A stretch of DNA of 61,441 bases from Nitrosopumilus sp. LS_AOA. Lineage in GTDB: Archaea; Thermoproteota; Nitrososphaeria; Nitrososphaerales; Nitrosopumilaceae. Position numbers and translations under genes: made by a program. Shown here in pieces: positions 54,320-61,441 of this stretch (within the stretch, counting starts at the first letter, position 1; each line of letters starts with the position of its first letter). The DNA lies in contig LFLC01000041.1 in assembly GCA_001543015.1 (NCBI GenBank), positions 1 through 61,441 on the forward strand. The letters are read 5' to 3'. Below the pieces are notes generated by a model. It did not search any database, was not told the origin of the DNA, and saw only the letters and a program-made list of their open reading frames with translations.

Positions 54320-54859
54320 ATGAGTAAGAATTTTTGGCACGATATTGAATCAGGGACAGACATTCCTGAAATCATCAATGTAATTGTAGAAATCCCAAAA
54401 GGTTCTATGAACAAATACGAATATGATAAAAAACACAATATGATAAAACTCGACAGAGTATTATTCTCACCATTTCACTATCCGGGAGATTATGGACTAG
54501 TACCTCAAACATTATCTGAAGACGGAGATCCACTTGATGCAATGGTTCTAGTAACAAATCCAACATATCCAGGAATTCTCATTGAAGCAAGACCAATAGG
54601 ATTACTCCAAATGAAAGATGATGGGGAACCTGATGACAAAATTATTTGTGTCTCAACTAATGATCCCCGATACCTACATACCTCAGATATTTTTGATATT
54701 GAGGATCATTATCGTTCAGAGATTGCTCATTTCTTTCAAGTCTACAAAGAGTTGGAAGGAAAGAAGGTAGAAATCCAAGGATGGAAATCATCAAAAGAAG
54801 CAAAAATTGTAATAATTGATTCAATAAAGAGATACAAAGATACTTTGAAAAAATATTAG
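54320..54859 (+). CDS. ppa: Inorganic pyrophosphatase
   Basis: This 179-residue family I soluble pyrophosphatase has MNKYEYDKKHN, FHYPGDYGLVPQT, the catalytic DGDPLDAMVL and a C-terminal EGKKVEIQGW. Known role: PPi hydrolysis, which drives biosynthesis. It is followed after 4 nt by a ZnF-UBP gene. Confidence 0.95.
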   Translation: MSKNFWHDIESGTDIPEIINVIVEIPKGSMNKYEYDKKHNMIKLDRVLFSPFHYPGDYGLVPQTLSEDGDPLDAMVLVTNPTYPGILIEARPIGLLQMKDDGEPDDKIICVSTNDPRYLHTSDIFDIEDHYRSEIAHFFQVYKELEGKKVEIQGWKSSKEAKIVIIDSIKRYKDTLKKY

Positions 54860-54863
54860 AAGT

Positions 54864-55121
54864 ATGTCAAATGAATGTAATCACTTTGCACAAGAAAAAA
54901 AAGGAATTTCACCAAATACAAAAAACTGTGAAGAGTGTGAAAAAGAACATCTGCCAGTAGTAGCAATTAGAATATGTTTAACATGTGGACATGTTGGTTG
55001 TTGTGATTCATCAATTGGTAAACATGCAACAAAACATTTTCAGGAGACTGGACATCCAGTAATGAAATCAATTCAAGAGAGTTCTCAAAAATGGTGTTAT
55101 GTTCACGAAGAGTATTATTAA
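54864..55121 (+). CDS. UBP-type zinc-finger protein
   Basis: This 85-residue protein has the ZnF-UBP pattern: C...H at the N-terminus, NCEECEKEH, RICLTCGHVGCCDSSIGKHATKHF and TGHPVMKS, ending WCYVHEEYY. In eukaryotes the fold binds ubiquitin C-termini; the archaeal role is unknown. It is in an operon with ppa. Confidence 0.88.
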   Translation: MSNECNHFAQEKKGISPNTKNCEECEKEHLPVVAIRICLTCGHVGCCDSSIGKHATKHFQETGHPVMKSIQESSQKWCYVHEEYY

Positions 55122-55135
55122 AATAATATTTAGTT

Positions 55136-55486
55136 TTAATTTAAATTATTTAATTCCAAAATAGAATTTACTAATCCATCACCTATCTCATCAGGTTCAG
55201 TACTAACCATCAAAAATTTTTTTTTCATTAAATTTATTGTGTACAGTTTGACTTTATCCTTAACTATGAGACAATATCGATTGGAGCCAAGTGAATTAGA
55301 CGCATTATCATCATTCCATCTTTTAATTTGCTGAATAATAGATGATTTCTCATCTTCATCACCAAAATATGATTCAACATCTTTCCGCATCCCCCCTTGA
55401 GTTTTTTCATTATCTTCCCAAATTGCAGCATATCTCACCATAGGAAATACAGAAAAAATATTACTAATCAGAGATGCGTCATCCAT
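55136..55486 (-). CDS. Hypothetical protein, possible roadblock-like fold
   Basis: A 116-residue soluble protein (MDDASLISNIFSVFPMVRYAAIWEDNEK...) with a strand-rich middle (RYCLIVKDKVKLYTINL, KFLMVSTEPDE). It resembles small archaeal proteins with a profilin- or roadblock-like pattern, but no firm family match is claimed. Confidence 0.6.
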   Translation of the reverse strand: MDDASLISNIFSVFPMVRYAAIWEDNEKTQGGMRKDVESYFGDEDEKSSIIQQIKRWNDDNASNSLGSNRYCLIVKDKVKLYTINLMKKKFLMVSTEPDEIGDGLVNSILELNNLN

Positions 55487-55576
55487 TTTGTATTTTAGAT
55501 TAGATGAATCAGTTATTTTTAGTTTCCAATATTCTAGTGTGAATCATTTTTTAATAGTCAAAAATGGGCTCAATTA

Positions 55577-57349
55577 ATGATGAAATATCAACCTGGAATT
55601 TGGGATCTTACAAAACTTGTAAAGGATCCAAAAAGTCCAGCATTTCAAAAACAGATTAAAGAATTAGAAAAAAAAGCAGAAGCATTTGAGAAAATCAAAT
55701 CAAAATTAAATCCCAAAATATCATCTAGTAAATTTAAAAATATTTTACAACAAGTTGAAGAAATTTCTGAAAATATGAGTAGAATTGGAGGATACGCATC
55801 ATTGTCTTATTCATCAAATACTCAATCAGATGAGGCAACATCTCTAATGAGTAGAATGTCAAAATTAGGTTCTGAGATTTCAAATAAAATTTTGTTTTTT
55901 GATTTATGGTGGAAAATACAAGTTGATGACAAAAATGCAAAAAGGCTAATGAAAGATGCAGGTGAGCTTACAGAATATTTAGCACACAAAAGACTATTTG
56001 CAAAATATGCACTCAGTGAACCTGAAGAAAAAATTATCAATACACTAGATGTAACAGGAATTTCTGCACTTGTAAAATTGTATGACAAGATTACAAATTC
56101 ATATGAATACAAAATGAAAATTGGAAGTAAAAATAAAGTATTGACAAGAGAAGAGCTTACAAATTATGTTAGAAGTACAAATCCAAAAATTCGAGAGACA
56201 GCATACAAAACAATTCTTGGTAAATATACTGAAAATAAAGGCGTAATTGGAGAAATTTATCAAAATATTGTTCTTAATTGGAGAGATGAGGGTATCGAAA
56301 TTAGAGGATACAAGAGTCCAATTTCTATGAGAAATATTGGAAATGATGTAGATGATAAAACTATAGAATCACTTCTTGCAGTGTGTAAGAATAATTCTCC
56401 TGTTTTTCAAAAATTCTTTGTACAAAAAGCAAAGATGTTAAAAATGAAAAGGTTGAGAAGATATGACATATACGCACCAGCAACTGCAAACATTAAAGAA
56501 AAAAATTACACATATGATAAATCAGTTAAACTAGTTTTTGAATCACTTGGAAAATTTAGCAGTACATTAGAAGATTATGCAAGAAAAGTTTTCAATGAAA
56601 ATCATGTTGATTCAGAAATAAGAAAAGGTAAAAGAGATGGAGCATTCTGCAGTACACTTTCTCCAAAAACAACACCATTTGTACTAGTTAATTTTACTGG
56701 AAAATCAAGAGACGTGTTTACATTAGCTCATGAATTAGGTCATGCAGTTCACAGTCAAGCAGCACAAGACAGATCTATTCTGGTTCAAGATGCACCATTA
56801 CCATTAGCAGAAACAGCATCAACTTTTTCTGAATTGTTGTTGTATGATAATTTATCTGATAAAATCTCAGATGATGAAAAGAAAATAATGCTTTCAGAAA
56901 AAATTGATGATTTGTATGCGACAATTCTCAGACAATCATTTTTTACAATTTTTGAAGTTGATGCTCATAAACAAATTGGGAATGGAACTACAATTGATGA
57001 AATTTCTAAACTATATCTACAGAATTTAAAAGAACAATTTGGAAATTCAGTAATTCTTTCTGATGACTTTGCAATAGAATGGAGTTGTATTCCACATTTT
57101 TACCACACTCCATTTTACTGCTATGCGTATTCTTTTGGAAATTTGCTTGCATTGTCGTTATTTCAGAGATACAAAAAAGAAGGCAAAGACTTTGTCCCAG
57201 CATACCTCAATATTCTTGCTGCCGGTGGTTCAAAAAAGCCAGAAAAATTGCTATCAGAGTATGGATTTGATATAAGATCTCCAAAATTTTGGCAAGAAGG
57301 ATTTGATTATGTCAAAGAGCAAGTTAGAGCACTTTCATCACTAAACTAG
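55577..57349 (+). CDS. M3-family oligoendopeptidase (PepF-like)
   Basis: This 590-residue protein has the M3 zinc site HELGHAVHSQ near residue 387, with a downstream Glu ligand in LAETASTFSELLL. The family C-terminus is YCYAYSFGNLLALSLFQRY...GGSKKPEKLLSEYGFD. Known role: cytoplasmic cleavage of short peptides. No signal peptide is present. It is a stand-alone gene. Confidence 0.93.
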   Translation: MMKYQPGIWDLTKLVKDPKSPAFQKQIKELEKKAEAFEKIKSKLNPKISSSKFKNILQQVEEISENMSRIGGYASLSYSSNTQSDEATSLMSRMSKLGSEISNKILFFDLWWKIQVDDKNAKRLMKDAGELTEYLAHKRLFAKYALSEPEEKIINTLDVTGISALVKLYDKITNSYEYKMKIGSKNKVLTREELTNYVRSTNPKIRETAYKTILGKYTENKGVIGEIYQNIVLNWRDEGIEIRGYKSPISMRNIGNDVDDKTIESLLAVCKNNSPVFQKFFVQKAKMLKMKRLRRYDIYAPATANIKEKNYTYDKSVKLVFESLGKFSSTLEDYARKVFNENHVDSEIRKGKRDGAFCSTLSPKTTPFVLVNFTGKSRDVFTLAHELGHAVHSQAAQDRSILVQDAPLPLAETASTFSELLLYDNLSDKISDDEKKIMLSEKIDDLYATILRQSFFTIFEVDAHKQIGNGTTIDEISKLYLQNLKEQFGNSVILSDDFAIEWSCIPHFYHTPFYCYAYSFGNLLALSLFQRYKKEGKDFVPAYLNILAAGGSKKPEKLLSEYGFDIRSPKFWQEGFDYVKEQVRALSSLN

Positions 57350-57363
57350 ATTTTATAATAAAT

Positions 57364-57408
57364 GGGGCTGACAGTCCAACGCATGGACTGCCAGCTTGTT
57401 CCCCGAAC
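57364..57408. ncRNA. Candidate structured RNA with competing hairpins
   Basis: A GC-rich island in AT-rich DNA contains GCTG-A-CAGTCCA-ACGCA-TGGACTG-C-CAGC (57367-57395), an 11-bp stem with one mismatch. Flanking GGG/CCC can extend it. A second possible hairpin GTTC-CCC-GAAC (57398-57408) uses the same CCCC and so competes with the extension. It lies downstream of the M3 peptidase and downstream of the convergent membrane-protein gene, so a bidirectional terminator is the main alternative. Confidence 0.4.
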
Positions 57409-57464
57409 GGTTTGAATTCGATGTCAAGTTAAAATAATGAATAATATGATTTAAACGTTTGAAA

Positions 57465-58037
57465 TTATTTTAGGTCCAATTTTTTAGGTTTTATCTTTCT
57501 AAGGGTTCCAGCTAAAATACCAAGTGTAATTCCTAGCTGATAAAGAAAGTAAAGTAATACCTCAAAGGTGCTAGGAGTAAGATCAGTGAATCGACTAATT
57601 CCAGTAAAAACTAACAACAATACACTAAAAAATAAAACAAATGATTTTACAATTCCACTAATATTTGTGAATTTTAATAAAACAAAAGTCATCACAGTAA
57701 CTGAAATAGCCAAAACTGTAAGAAAACCAGTATTCATTCCAAAAATCAAAAAGATTGATGATGCCAATTCACCGGGTCCATTTGCAGATAAATTTGTAAA
57801 ATCAATTTTCTCAGGAGATGAAAAACGTGGAACACTCAAAATAGCATTTATCAAAAATAATACAAATAATGAAATCGATACAGTCTTTAGATGATGTTGT
57901 AAACGTGGAAATCTAGTTAGAATGGCCCGTCCCAAAATAATTCCTTGTAATAATCCAATACACAAAGCACCCAAAACTGCAGTTAATGAAAAAATAGGAT
58001 CTTGAAATACTTCAACAAAGAATGGAATTAACGCCAT
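57465..58037 (-). CDS. Integral membrane protein of unknown function
   Basis: A 190-residue protein with about five hydrophobic segments (around 15-35, 48-68, 88-108, 115-140, 155-178) and a basic C-terminus (RKIKPKKLDLK). No family motif is recognised. Confidence 0.7.
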   Translation of the reverse strand: MALIPFFVEVFQDPIFSLTAVLGALCIGLLQGIILGRAILTRFPRLQHHLKTVSISLFVLFLINAILSVPRFSSPEKIDFTNLSANGPGELASSIFLIFGMNTGFLTVLAISVTVMTFVLLKFTNISGIVKSFVLFFSVLLLVFTGISRFTDLTPSTFEVLLYFLYQLGITLGILAGTLRKIKPKKLDLK

Positions 58038-58177
58038 TATGCAATAATCACATTAATGAGGATATTAGCTAGTCGATAATTTATTTTATAAAAAATTAAA
58101 TAAAATTTAGACTGTTGAATTTCAAAAAAATACAAAATAGGAATAAATTTAATTATTTCATTATTTGAGGGCAAATT

Positions 58178-59332
58178 GTGAAAAAGGTTTTATTTTTTCT
58201 AGGATTAATTGCGCTAGTGGGTATTTCAACAAGTTATGCCTATTCACAAGAAATTAGTCTTGCAACATTTCAAGAAACTGCTCAAATAATTATAGATAAG
58301 AGCATATCTCAAAATGTAACAGCATCAATTACATTACAAAGTACTAGTATTCAAGAAATCAAAATTCCAGCAGAACTAGAACAAAAAATCAGAGATAATA
58401 GTAGAATTGAGGCCATAATTTTGACTAACCAGGCTCAATGTGTTCTAGGAGTAGTGGACCAATCATGCATCATAATTAATGTAGCAAGAGACCCAGAAGT
58501 TAGAGGGATTTTTGCCATTCAAGATGAAACTCAAGAAGTTGCAAATCAGTACATTGATGAAATAAATCAAGTATTTGATACTAAAGCCAAATTCCATTCA
58601 GTTTTTGTCCACACCAATGATGCATCAAATTTAGCGTTAGAAACATCAGGGGTAGTTTCAGGTAGTGGGTCAATTTCAGCAGTATACACAATGCCCATGG
58701 AGGATACAGACTCAATGTATGAGAAAATCTCAGCCATTTTACTTCCAAAAATAATCAGAGATAGTGGAGGATTCTACAATGTTGCTAAAAATTTATCATT
58801 TGAAGAAAACGCAAAGATGACATTCTCAATAATTCCATTAGATACAAAATCACTTTTACAGTTAAAATTATCAGTAGATTATACAAACAAAGCATCAACA
58901 ATTTCTGAAATTAATCCATTAGAATTTCTTAAAGTTGAAAATATTAAAAGATCAGAGTATTTTTCATCAGAGTTTTATCCACTTAACTCCATTATTCAAA
59001 TAGTAATTTTGTCTCCAGAAGATGAAAAAATTTCCAATATCAAAGGAAACATAATTCCAACTCAAATTATAGATAATGAAAAAATTCCAACAGATGTTAC
59101 AAAAGAGGGATGGGTATTTGACCCGCAAGAAGGACAAATGATTCAAGGAAAATATATTTTTGGAGAAGAAACATCAGTGAGTAAAGAAAAATTAAAATTT
59201 TCTCTAGGGGATGGCAAAGTTATTCCATCAGAGGAATCAGAGTTTGATGAATCAATTGTTGTAGTTACTATAATTTCCATAGTTGCAATAGCTGCGGCAT
59301 TATTTTATCTTAAAGGATACACAAGGAAATAG
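58178..59332 (+). CDS. Secreted, C-terminally anchored surface protein
   Basis: This 384-residue protein from a GTG start has a signal peptide (about 1-23), an extracytoplasmic mixed alpha/beta region with one Cys pair (QCVLGVVDQSCII), and a C-terminal transmembrane helix (about 358-378) before GYTRK. No catalytic motif is visible. It is the same architecture class as the protein at 16453. Confidence 0.75.
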   Translation: MKKVLFFLGLIALVGISTSYAYSQEISLATFQETAQIIIDKSISQNVTASITLQSTSIQEIKIPAELEQKIRDNSRIEAIILTNQAQCVLGVVDQSCIIINVARDPEVRGIFAIQDETQEVANQYIDEINQVFDTKAKFHSVFVHTNDASNLALETSGVVSGSGSISAVYTMPMEDTDSMYEKISAILLPKIIRDSGGFYNVAKNLSFEENAKMTFSIIPLDTKSLLQLKLSVDYTNKASTISEINPLEFLKVENIKRSEYFSSEFYPLNSIIQIVILSPEDEKISNIKGNIIPTQIIDNEKIPTDVTKEGWVFDPQEGQMIQGKYIFGEETSVSKEKLKFSLGDGKVIPSEESEFDESIVVVTIISIVAIAAALFYLKGYTRK

Positions 59333-59432
59333 TATTGTATCCTGCCTAAAAATTGGTTAATTGTTATGATATGCATGAAAAACGACACAAAATCATTAAC
59401 CGTTGAGGTGAGTGGGGGTTATCAAATTACCT

Positions 59433-59717
59433 TTAATCTGAATTTCTAAATTTCTCTAATTCCTCAGGAGATATATTTTCAATCCTTTTCTCAAGTTCAT
59501 TTAGTCTCTTTTCCTGATGGTAAGCTTTTGCAAGGCCACTGTGAACTTGTCCTAGATATGCCAAAGAACCAGAAAGTTTAGTTAAATAGTTAACAACCTC
59601 GGGAGACGAATCATCTGCATGTTCTTTTTGATACTCTTTGAATCTCTGCAACAATATCTCATAAATTTCAGATGAGCCTTTGTAGATTTTCTCAGTATCA
59701 TTATCAGAGAGATCCAC
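59433..59717 (-). CDS. Small helical hypothetical protein
   Basis: A 94-residue charged, coiled-coil-like protein (…EIYEILLQRFKEYQKEHADD…, …NELEKRIENISPEELEKF…). No family is recognised; the ATG start is clean. Confidence 0.6.
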   Translation of the reverse strand: MDLSDNDTEKIYKGSSEIYEILLQRFKEYQKEHADDSSPEVVNYLTKLSGSLAYLGQVHSGLAKAYHQEKRLNELEKRIENISPEELEKFRNSD

Positions 59718-59881
59718 AATCTGAGGTTATTTTTTAAGTTAAAGGTATATGGTTTGAAAGTACGGGTACTAAATTTTTAAAATTATACTATACGGTACCT
59801 CAAAAATTAATCCATCACAAGATCAGAATGGTTGTTTGTTCATGGGTCCCATCTACAAATTAGCAATCCTTTTTTTAGATT

Positions 59882-61045
59882 CTACTCTGAATTTACTATC
59901 TTCAGATCAGATGACCAAGATAACACAATACTAGAGTTATCTTTAGTGTCAATACTAAATACATCTGATGTGACAGTACTTGTTCCAGATGTATTGATTG
60001 CATCTATTACGAAATCATATTTCGTGTTGGATTCAAGATAAGGAATTATCGAATTTGTAGATGTAGACATATCGTCATAATGAATCATGTATTTAGAATC
60101 AGATGTTTTTTTGTATCTTATTGTGTAATCAATTATCTCCTCTATTTCTTTGGCAGAAACATCATTTCTTATCAAATATGCTCGTAGTTGTTCTTCGGTG
60201 AAAATAATATCCGTAGAATTCCCTATTGTTGTAGTTCCACCTGAACCTAGATGATCAGCAGGAGGCACTCCCCATTCTTCAACAGGATCACTTTGAGGTT
60301 TTGGATGCATTTTGTAATAGTCATCTTGTAGGTATGTTCTATTAGCAGTTACATAGAGATTATAATAATCTGCTTCATCAAATTGTATGCTTGCCTCACC
60401 TTCTTTTGTTGCTTTTACCTGAGCAACCATTACAAAAGAATCACCCTCTAACAGATCTATGTGTTCGGTATACTGTGTAAAAATACCTCTTTTGGAAATT
60501 TTTTCTTTTGGTAAATCTACAAACTCCAGACCACCTGATAGATAGATTCTATGGTATCCATTATTGTCTTTGAGCAATGTCATTGTAAGGATTACAGTTG
60601 ATGTCTCTCCTATTTTTGGTAGATTTGAAATACTTACTTCATGAGTTGCAAACGGCTCTGCTTGTTCTTCACCATTTCCTCCTCCACTGGATGAGGTTGT
60701 TCTTAGCATTGGAAACTCATACTCAGGAATTATTACTGCCGGAGTTAGTGTTGTTGATATTTCAGTGATTGTAGATGTAGAAATTATTTCCCATCCTGTT
60801 CTTTCTGCAGTTCTCTCAGACACACAAGCAGGATTGCCATTGGTACGAAGCACAAGTACGTGGTTCTCCTTACATTGAACATCTTTTGGTTCTACTCCAT
60901 TTTCTAATTGAACTCTAGGACTAGAGAATTGTAATGGTGTGGCAATTGATTCAGAAAATCCCAAAGGAATAGAACCACTCATTAGAATAACTGCAAATGT
61001 CAGTGCGAACAGTTTTGGTATAATTTTGTCTGTTTGTCTAGTCAT
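59882..61045 (-). CDS. Secreted surface protein with thaumarchaeal Cys mini-domain and C-terminal beta domain
   Basis: This 387-residue protein has a signal peptide (about 1-32). Next is a short motif CKENHVLVLRTNGNPACV...TAERTGW (about 57-88), a variant of a mini-domain that recurs near the N-termini of secreted thaumarchaeal proteins. A central beta-rich region (about 130-260) and a fibronectin-like C-terminal end (YLESNTKYDFVIDAINTSGTS) follow. There is no membrane anchor at the C-terminus. Function unknown; probably surface-associated. Confidence 0.75.
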   Translation of the reverse strand: MTRQTDKIIPKLFALTFAVILMSGSIPLGFSESIATPLQFSSPRVQLENGVEPKDVQCKENHVLVLRTNGNPACVSERTAERTGWEIISTSTITEISTTLTPAVIIPEYEFPMLRTTSSSGGGNGEEQAEPFATHEVSISNLPKIGETSTVILTMTLLKDNNGYHRIYLSGGLEFVDLPKEKISKRGIFTQYTEHIDLLEGDSFVMVAQVKATKEGEASIQFDEADYYNLYVTANRTYLQDDYYKMHPKPQSDPVEEWGVPPADHLGSGGTTTIGNSTDIIFTEEQLRAYLIRNDVSAKEIEEIIDYTIRYKKTSDSKYMIHYDDMSTSTNSIIPYLESNTKYDFVIDAINTSGTSTVTSDVFSIDTKDNSSIVLSWSSDLKIVNSE

Positions 61046-61143
61046 TAATTATTAAAAATAAGAATTATGAACTTAAGAAGAACTCATCTTAAAACATATC
61101 ATAATGAGTTATTGCTATATCTATTTGTCATAATCAAAATAAT

Positions 61144-61290
61144 ATGTCAAGGTATTATTCAAAAATACAAATTTCAGATAATATAAAAATTAAAAATCAT
61201 GAAGTAATACATAAAACAATAGATATTTTGATGCAAGAATTACGTTATCTAGATCACCTTTTGGATGATGTTAAGAAATCAAACAAATAA
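61144..61290 (+). CDS. 48-residue helical mini-protein
   Basis: An ATG-initiated frame, MSRYYSKIQISDNIKIKNHE..., ends in a helix YLDHLLDDVKKSNK. The base composition and amphipathic helix suit a real gene, but there is no family match. Confidence 0.45.
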   Translation: MSRYYSKIQISDNIKIKNHEVIHKTIDILMQELRYLDHLLDDVKKSNK

Positions 61291-61336
61291 TTTAGTTTAA
61301 TATGAATAAAATGATAAGGTGAGTTGTGGAATAATT

Positions 61337-61376
61337 TTAGTACCATGATGGGTAGCGGACCGGACTAGGGTACTAA
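61337..61376. other. Inverted repeat enclosing a GC-rich loop
   Basis: TTAGTACC (61337-61344) and GGTACTAA (61369-61376) form a perfect 8-bp stem around a 24-nt GC-rich loop that begins ATGATGGGTAGCGG. It could be part of a structured RNA that continues past the window or a terminator for the small gene at 61144. Confidence 0.4.
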
Positions 61377-61441
61377 CTTGTCTCTAGAAAAGTTCCAATT
61401 ATGCTTAGAATTTAGCTAATCTAGCAAAGCTGAATAAAATT

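Noticed and set aside
57364-57440. tRNA or tRNA pseudogene (GGTTTGAATTC looks like a T loop)
   Set aside because: The flanking bases do not form a T stem or acceptor stem, and no anticodon arm fits.

Overview
The window is a 61.4 kb piece of an AT-rich archaeal chromosome that looks like a marine ammonia-oxidising Nitrososphaerota (Thaumarchaeota, Nitrosopumilus-like). Supporting signs are an archaellum cluster with the thaumarchaeal gene set, several cupredoxins, secreted proteins with the Trp-Trp-Ser-x-Gly repeat typical of this phylum, an iron-alcohol-dehydrogenase-type semialdehyde reductase of the kind used in the 3-hydroxypropionate/4-hydroxybutyrate cycle, ribosomal protein L40e, archaeal-type IleRS, an F420-type oxidoreductase, and a tRNA-Val with an archaeal bulge-helix-bulge intron. 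Many genes appear leaderless: a TATA-like box lies about 25-30 nt before the start codon, and TTG or GTG starts are common. All assignments come from reading the sequence; no database search was run.

Layout. (1) 0.2-13.5 kb, mostly minus strand: a GTP cyclohydrolase III gene, then the archaellum locus. In the direction of transcription the locus runs archaellin B2, a secreted cupredoxin, archaellin B1, a repeat-rich membrane protein in the ArlC/D/E/X position, ArlF, ArlG, a remnant of arlH and archaellin sequence, a very large ArlG-DUF2341-LamG fusion, a small RHH protein, a signal-less ArlG copy, then ArlH, ArlI and ArlJ. A divergent TrmB-family regulator sits beside it. (2) 14.5-23.9 kb: a TPR protein, secreted or membrane-anchored surface proteins, a matrixin-like metalloprotease, a response regulator, small hypotheticals and a membrane-anchored cupredoxin. 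Several of these are preceded by GTTC/GAAC-type inverted repeats. (3) 23.9-30.2 kb: the uvrB-uvrA-uvrC operon. (4) 30.3-40.6 kb: PPOX flavoproteins, an LLM-class oxidoreductase, the semialdehyde reductase, glycerate kinase, two CheY-like regulators, a second RHH paralogue, zinc mini-proteins and an MBL-fold nuclease. (5) 40.6-52.3 kb: one-carbon and purine genes (purN, folD, 5-formyl-THF cyclo-ligase, purD), ileS, a Dps-like protein, sucCD and rpl40e. (6) 52.6-61.4 kb: the intron-containing tRNA-Val, a second metalloprotease, pyrophosphatase, a ZnF-UBP protein, an M3 peptidase, surface proteins and two candidate structured RNAs.

The most unusual region is the archaellum locus. It has been rearranged recently: a 36-bp exact arlH fragment is fused in frame to an archaellin tail, a roughly 125-bp duplication is present, and there are three ArlG-type genes. 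One of these carries two DUF2341-LamG units and could place a glycan-binding adhesin at the motor-envelope interface. The ArlC/D/E/X-position protein carries a tandem motif that resembles the CheY-binding peptide of bacterial FliM. Together with the two CheY-like regulators and the two paralogous RHH proteins this suggests, as inference only, a lineage-specific way of coupling chemotaxis, adhesion and archaellum function.
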